Shown piece by piece: positions 4,661-6,386 of a DNA stretch of 6,386 bases. A program made the position numbers and the translations under genes. Location of the stretch: NCBI GenBank assembly GCA_035519355.1, contig DATIWM010000267.1, positions 1 through 6,386 of the forward strand. The letters run 5' to 3'. Each line of letters begins with the position of its first letter. Within the stretch, counting starts at the first letter, position 1. Source of the DNA: DAOMFB01 sp035519355. Its GTDB lineage: Bacteria > Acidobacteriota > Thermoanaerobaculia > UBA5066. The notes under the pieces were generated by a model, which was not told the DNA's origin, did no database searches, and worked only from the letters and a program-made list of their open reading frames with translations.

Positions 4661-6386
4661 GCTCGCAGGAGGCACCGACCCCCGGTAAGTCCACCGACGC
4701 GAGACGGCGCCTGCTCGAGGAGCTCTTGAAGCAGGAGGGAGTCTCCGTCTCCACGACCCCGGCGATCGTTCGCCGACCGGCTTCGGCGAGCGCACCCCTT
4801 TCCTTCGCTCAGGAACGTCTCTGGCTGTTGGATCAACTCGAACCGGGCAGCCACTACAACGACCACTTTCATCTGCGCGTGAGCGGTCCGCTCGACGTGA
4901 CGGCCCTGGAACGTAGCTTCAGCGAAGTCGCTGCCAGGCACGAGTCCCTGCGGACGACGTTCGCGACAAGGGACGGCCAACCGGAGCAGGTCGTCTTGCC
5001 GGCAGCGCCTGTCCAGCTGCCCATAACGGATTTGTGCAACGTTCCGGGTCCGGAACGCCTCGAGCGGGCGCGGCGTCTCGCGGTCGAGAAGGGCGACGCT
5101 CCGTTCAACTTACGAGCCGGACCGCTTTGGCGACCTGAGCTGCTGCGCCTATCCGACGAGGACCACGTCTTGCTCTTTACGGCGCATCACATCGTGATCG
5201 ACGGGTGGTCGCGCGCCGTGCTGCTTCGGGAGCTGGCGGCCCTTTACGAAGGCTTCGTTTCGGGAAGGCGGCCTGCGCTCCCGCCGCTTCCTATCCAGTA
5301 CGCCGACTTCGCCGCGTGGCAGAGGGCGGTTCCCAGGGAGTCCTTCGCACCTCACGTGGAGTATTGGAGGGCCCAGCTCGAAGGGGCGCCATCCCTCTTG
5401 GAGCTACCGGCCGACCGCCCGCGCCCGGGAAGTCGAGATCATCGGGGGGCGCGCCAAGCGTTCGGCTTCGGCGAGGGCCTGACGGGGCGATTGAAGGAGT
5501 TGTCCCGCAAGGAGGGCTGCACGCTATTCATGGCCCTCCTCGCGGGGTTCGCCACTCTGCTGCACCGCTACACCGAGCAGACGGACCTCGTGGTGGGGAC
5601 TCCGGTGGCAAACCGGAACCGCACCGAGATCGAAGGGCTGGTCGGGTTCTTCGTCAACATGTTGCCGCTGCGATGCCGTCTCGCCGGCGACCCGACGTTT
5701 CGCGGCCTGATGCGCGAGGTCCGGAGCGTCGTTCTCGAGGCCTCCACTCATCAGGACCTCCCCTTCGATGAGCTCGTCCGGGAGATCCAACCCGTCCGAG
5801 CGGGAAATCACAGCCCAATTTTCCAGGTGCTCTTCATCCTCCAGAACACGCCGGACCCGACGGCGCGGGCTGGCGGGCTTGTCTTCGAGCCGTTCGAGGT
5901 GGACCCGGGAACCGCGAAGTTCGACCTGACCGTCAACCTCGCGGAGACGGCCTCGGAAATGGAGGGGTGGGTCGAGTACGCGACCGACCTCTTCGACGCC
6001 GACCGGATCGCGCGCCTCGTGTCGCACCTGGAGCGGATCCTGGAGGCCGGAGTGGCCGAGCCGGACACCCGGATCTCGGCCCTCCCTCTCATGACGGAAG
6101 CCGAGCGCCGGCAAGTCCTGCTGGAGTGGAACAGAACGAGCAGAGACTACCCCCGGGAGAAATGCATTCAGGAGGTCTTCGAGGGTCAGGTGGACCGGAC
6201 GCCAAACGCAACTGCGTTGGTCTGTGGCGCAGAACGCCTCACCTACCGCCAACTCGACGGCAGGGCGAATCAGCTCGCCCGTTTCCTGAAGAAGCATGGC
6301 GTCGGGCCGGACGTCACGGTGGGCGTCCACCTCGACCGCTCTGTCGAAGCGATCGTGGCCTTCCTCGCCATTTTGAAGGCGGGCGG
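4657..6386 (+). CDS. NRPS (3' partial): C-A(start), downstream partner of the preceding synthetase
   Basis: This is the N-terminal 576 residues of a second NRPS; the gene continues beyond the window. The start is ATG 4657, chosen from the RBS and the ATGA overlap. Residues 1-48 form a short linker with a helix-like DARRRLLEELLKQEG stretch, typical of the N-terminus of a subunit that receives a chain from another protein. A complete condensation domain follows: SFAQERLW at 49, RHESLRTTF at 94, HHIVIDG at 177, YADFAAWQ at 215, GTPVANRN at about 315, HQDLPFDEL at 365 and SPIFQVLF at 386. The C-A linker LPLMTEAERR leads into an A domain with A1 LTYRQLD at 528, cut at LKAG (573, motif A2). The specificity-determining part of this A domain is outside the window, so the next amino acid cannot be predicted. 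There are no frameshifts or missing catalytic residues. It is expected to condense the unit on the upstream PCP with its own amino acid. Confidence 0.96.
   Translation, partial: MSSQEAPTPGKSTDARRRLLEELLKQEGVSVSTTPAIVRRPASASAPLSFAQERLWLLDQLEPGSHYNDHFHLRVSGPLDVTALERSFSEVAARHESLRTTFATRDGQPEQVVLPAAPVQLPITDLCNVPGPERLERARRLAVEKGDAPFNLRAGPLWRPELLRLSDEDHVLLFTAHHIVIDGWSRAVLLRELAALYEGFVSGRRPALPPLPIQYADFAAWQRAVPRESFAPHVEYWRAQLEGAPSLLELPADRPRPGSRDHRGARQAFGFGEGLTGRLKELSRKEGCTLFMALLAGFATLLHRYTEQTDLVVGTPVANRNRTEIEGLVGFFVNMLPLRCRLAGDPTFRGLMREVRSVVLEASTHQDLPFDELVREIQPVRAGNHSPIFQVLFILQNTPDPTARAGGLVFEPFEVDPGTAKFDLTVNLAETASEMEGWVEYATDLFDADRIARLVSHLERILEAGVAEPDTRISALPLMTEAERRQVLLEWNRTSRDYPREKCIQEVFEGQVDRTPNATALVCGAERLTYRQLDGRANQLARFLKKHGVGPDVTVGVHLDRSVEAIVAFLAILKAG
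4801..6090 (+). other. Complete condensation domain, LCL-like
   Basis: The domain catalyses peptide-bond formation between the upstream PCP-bound donor and the amino acid on its own module. The catalytic HHIVIDGW motif is intact (5185-5208, second His codon 5188, Asp codon 5200). SFAQERLW, the VLLREL helix after the active site and the C5 segment GFFVNMLPLR are of the type usual in LCL domains. It lacks the extended HHxxxxxGD start of dual epimerisation/condensation domains. An L-selective or achiral donor site agrees with an upstream module that has no epimerase and is predicted to deliver N-methylglycine. The LCL/DCL subtype is judged by eye and less certain than the C-domain call. Confidence 0.9.
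6119..6386 (+). other. N-terminal fragment of an adenylation domain (cut at window end)
   Basis: It starts after the C-A linker with EWNRTSRDYP and has A1 LTYRQLD (6238-6258) and the first residues of A2, LKAG (6373-6384). It closely resembles the same part of the first gene (WNQT, LTYRELD, LKAGG). The A3-A10 motifs and the specificity code lie downstream. Confidence 0.92.

Noticed and set aside
4157..4980. Minus-strand frames spanning the junction of the two NRPS genes
   Set aside because: Their translations have no recognisable motifs and cover A9-A10, the PCP, the gene junction and C motif 1. A convergent or antisense gene here is not supported.

Overview
The window is one uninterrupted stretch of a nonribosomal peptide synthetase (NRPS) gene cluster, read entirely on the + strand. 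It comes from a high-GC bacterium, roughly two thirds G+C by eye with strong GC preference at third codon positions. The domain style (a luciferase-like monooxygenase inside an adenylation domain, an embedded N-methyltransferase, ATGA-coupled megasynthase genes) fits a myxobacterium or a similar secondary-metabolite-rich lineage. The sequence alone does not fix the taxon.

Layout. Positions 2-4660 are the 3' part (1552 codons visible) of a large NRPS gene that begins upstream of the window. Its visible domains are: tail of a condensation (C) domain; adenylation (A) domain part 1 (motifs A1-A4); FMN-dependent luciferase-like monooxygenase (LLM); A part 2 (A5-A8); SAM-dependent N-methyltransferase (nMT); A part 3 (A9-A10); peptidyl carrier protein (PCP); C-terminal tail. 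One adenylation domain is therefore interrupted twice, by two different tailoring enzymes, with every A-domain core motif still present. The ten specificity positions, read across both insertions, give D-I-L-Q-L-G-M-V-W-K, which closely matches the glycine code.

Positions 4657-6386 are the 5' part (576 complete codons visible) of a second NRPS gene. Its start codon overlaps the stop codon of the first gene (ATGA) and is preceded by GAGGAG. It encodes a short N-terminal linker, a complete C domain of LCL-like appearance, and the first part of another A domain that runs off the window at motif A2.

How the genes work together (inference). The first protein would accept an upstream acyl or peptidyl chain, load glycine, N-methylate it to a sarcosyl unit, and possibly hydroxylate it through the LLM, most likely at C-alpha by analogy with myxothiazol/melithiazol-type synthetases. 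The product on the PCP would be passed to the C domain of the second protein. In the myxothiazol-type case this chemistry ends the chain by forming an amide. Here the module lacks a thioesterase and is followed by another extension module, and this contradiction is the most interesting point of the window.

There is no intergenic region, RNA gene, mobile element, CRISPR array, promoter or terminator that I can support. The many other open frames on both strands are GC-rich shadows of the two NRPS genes.
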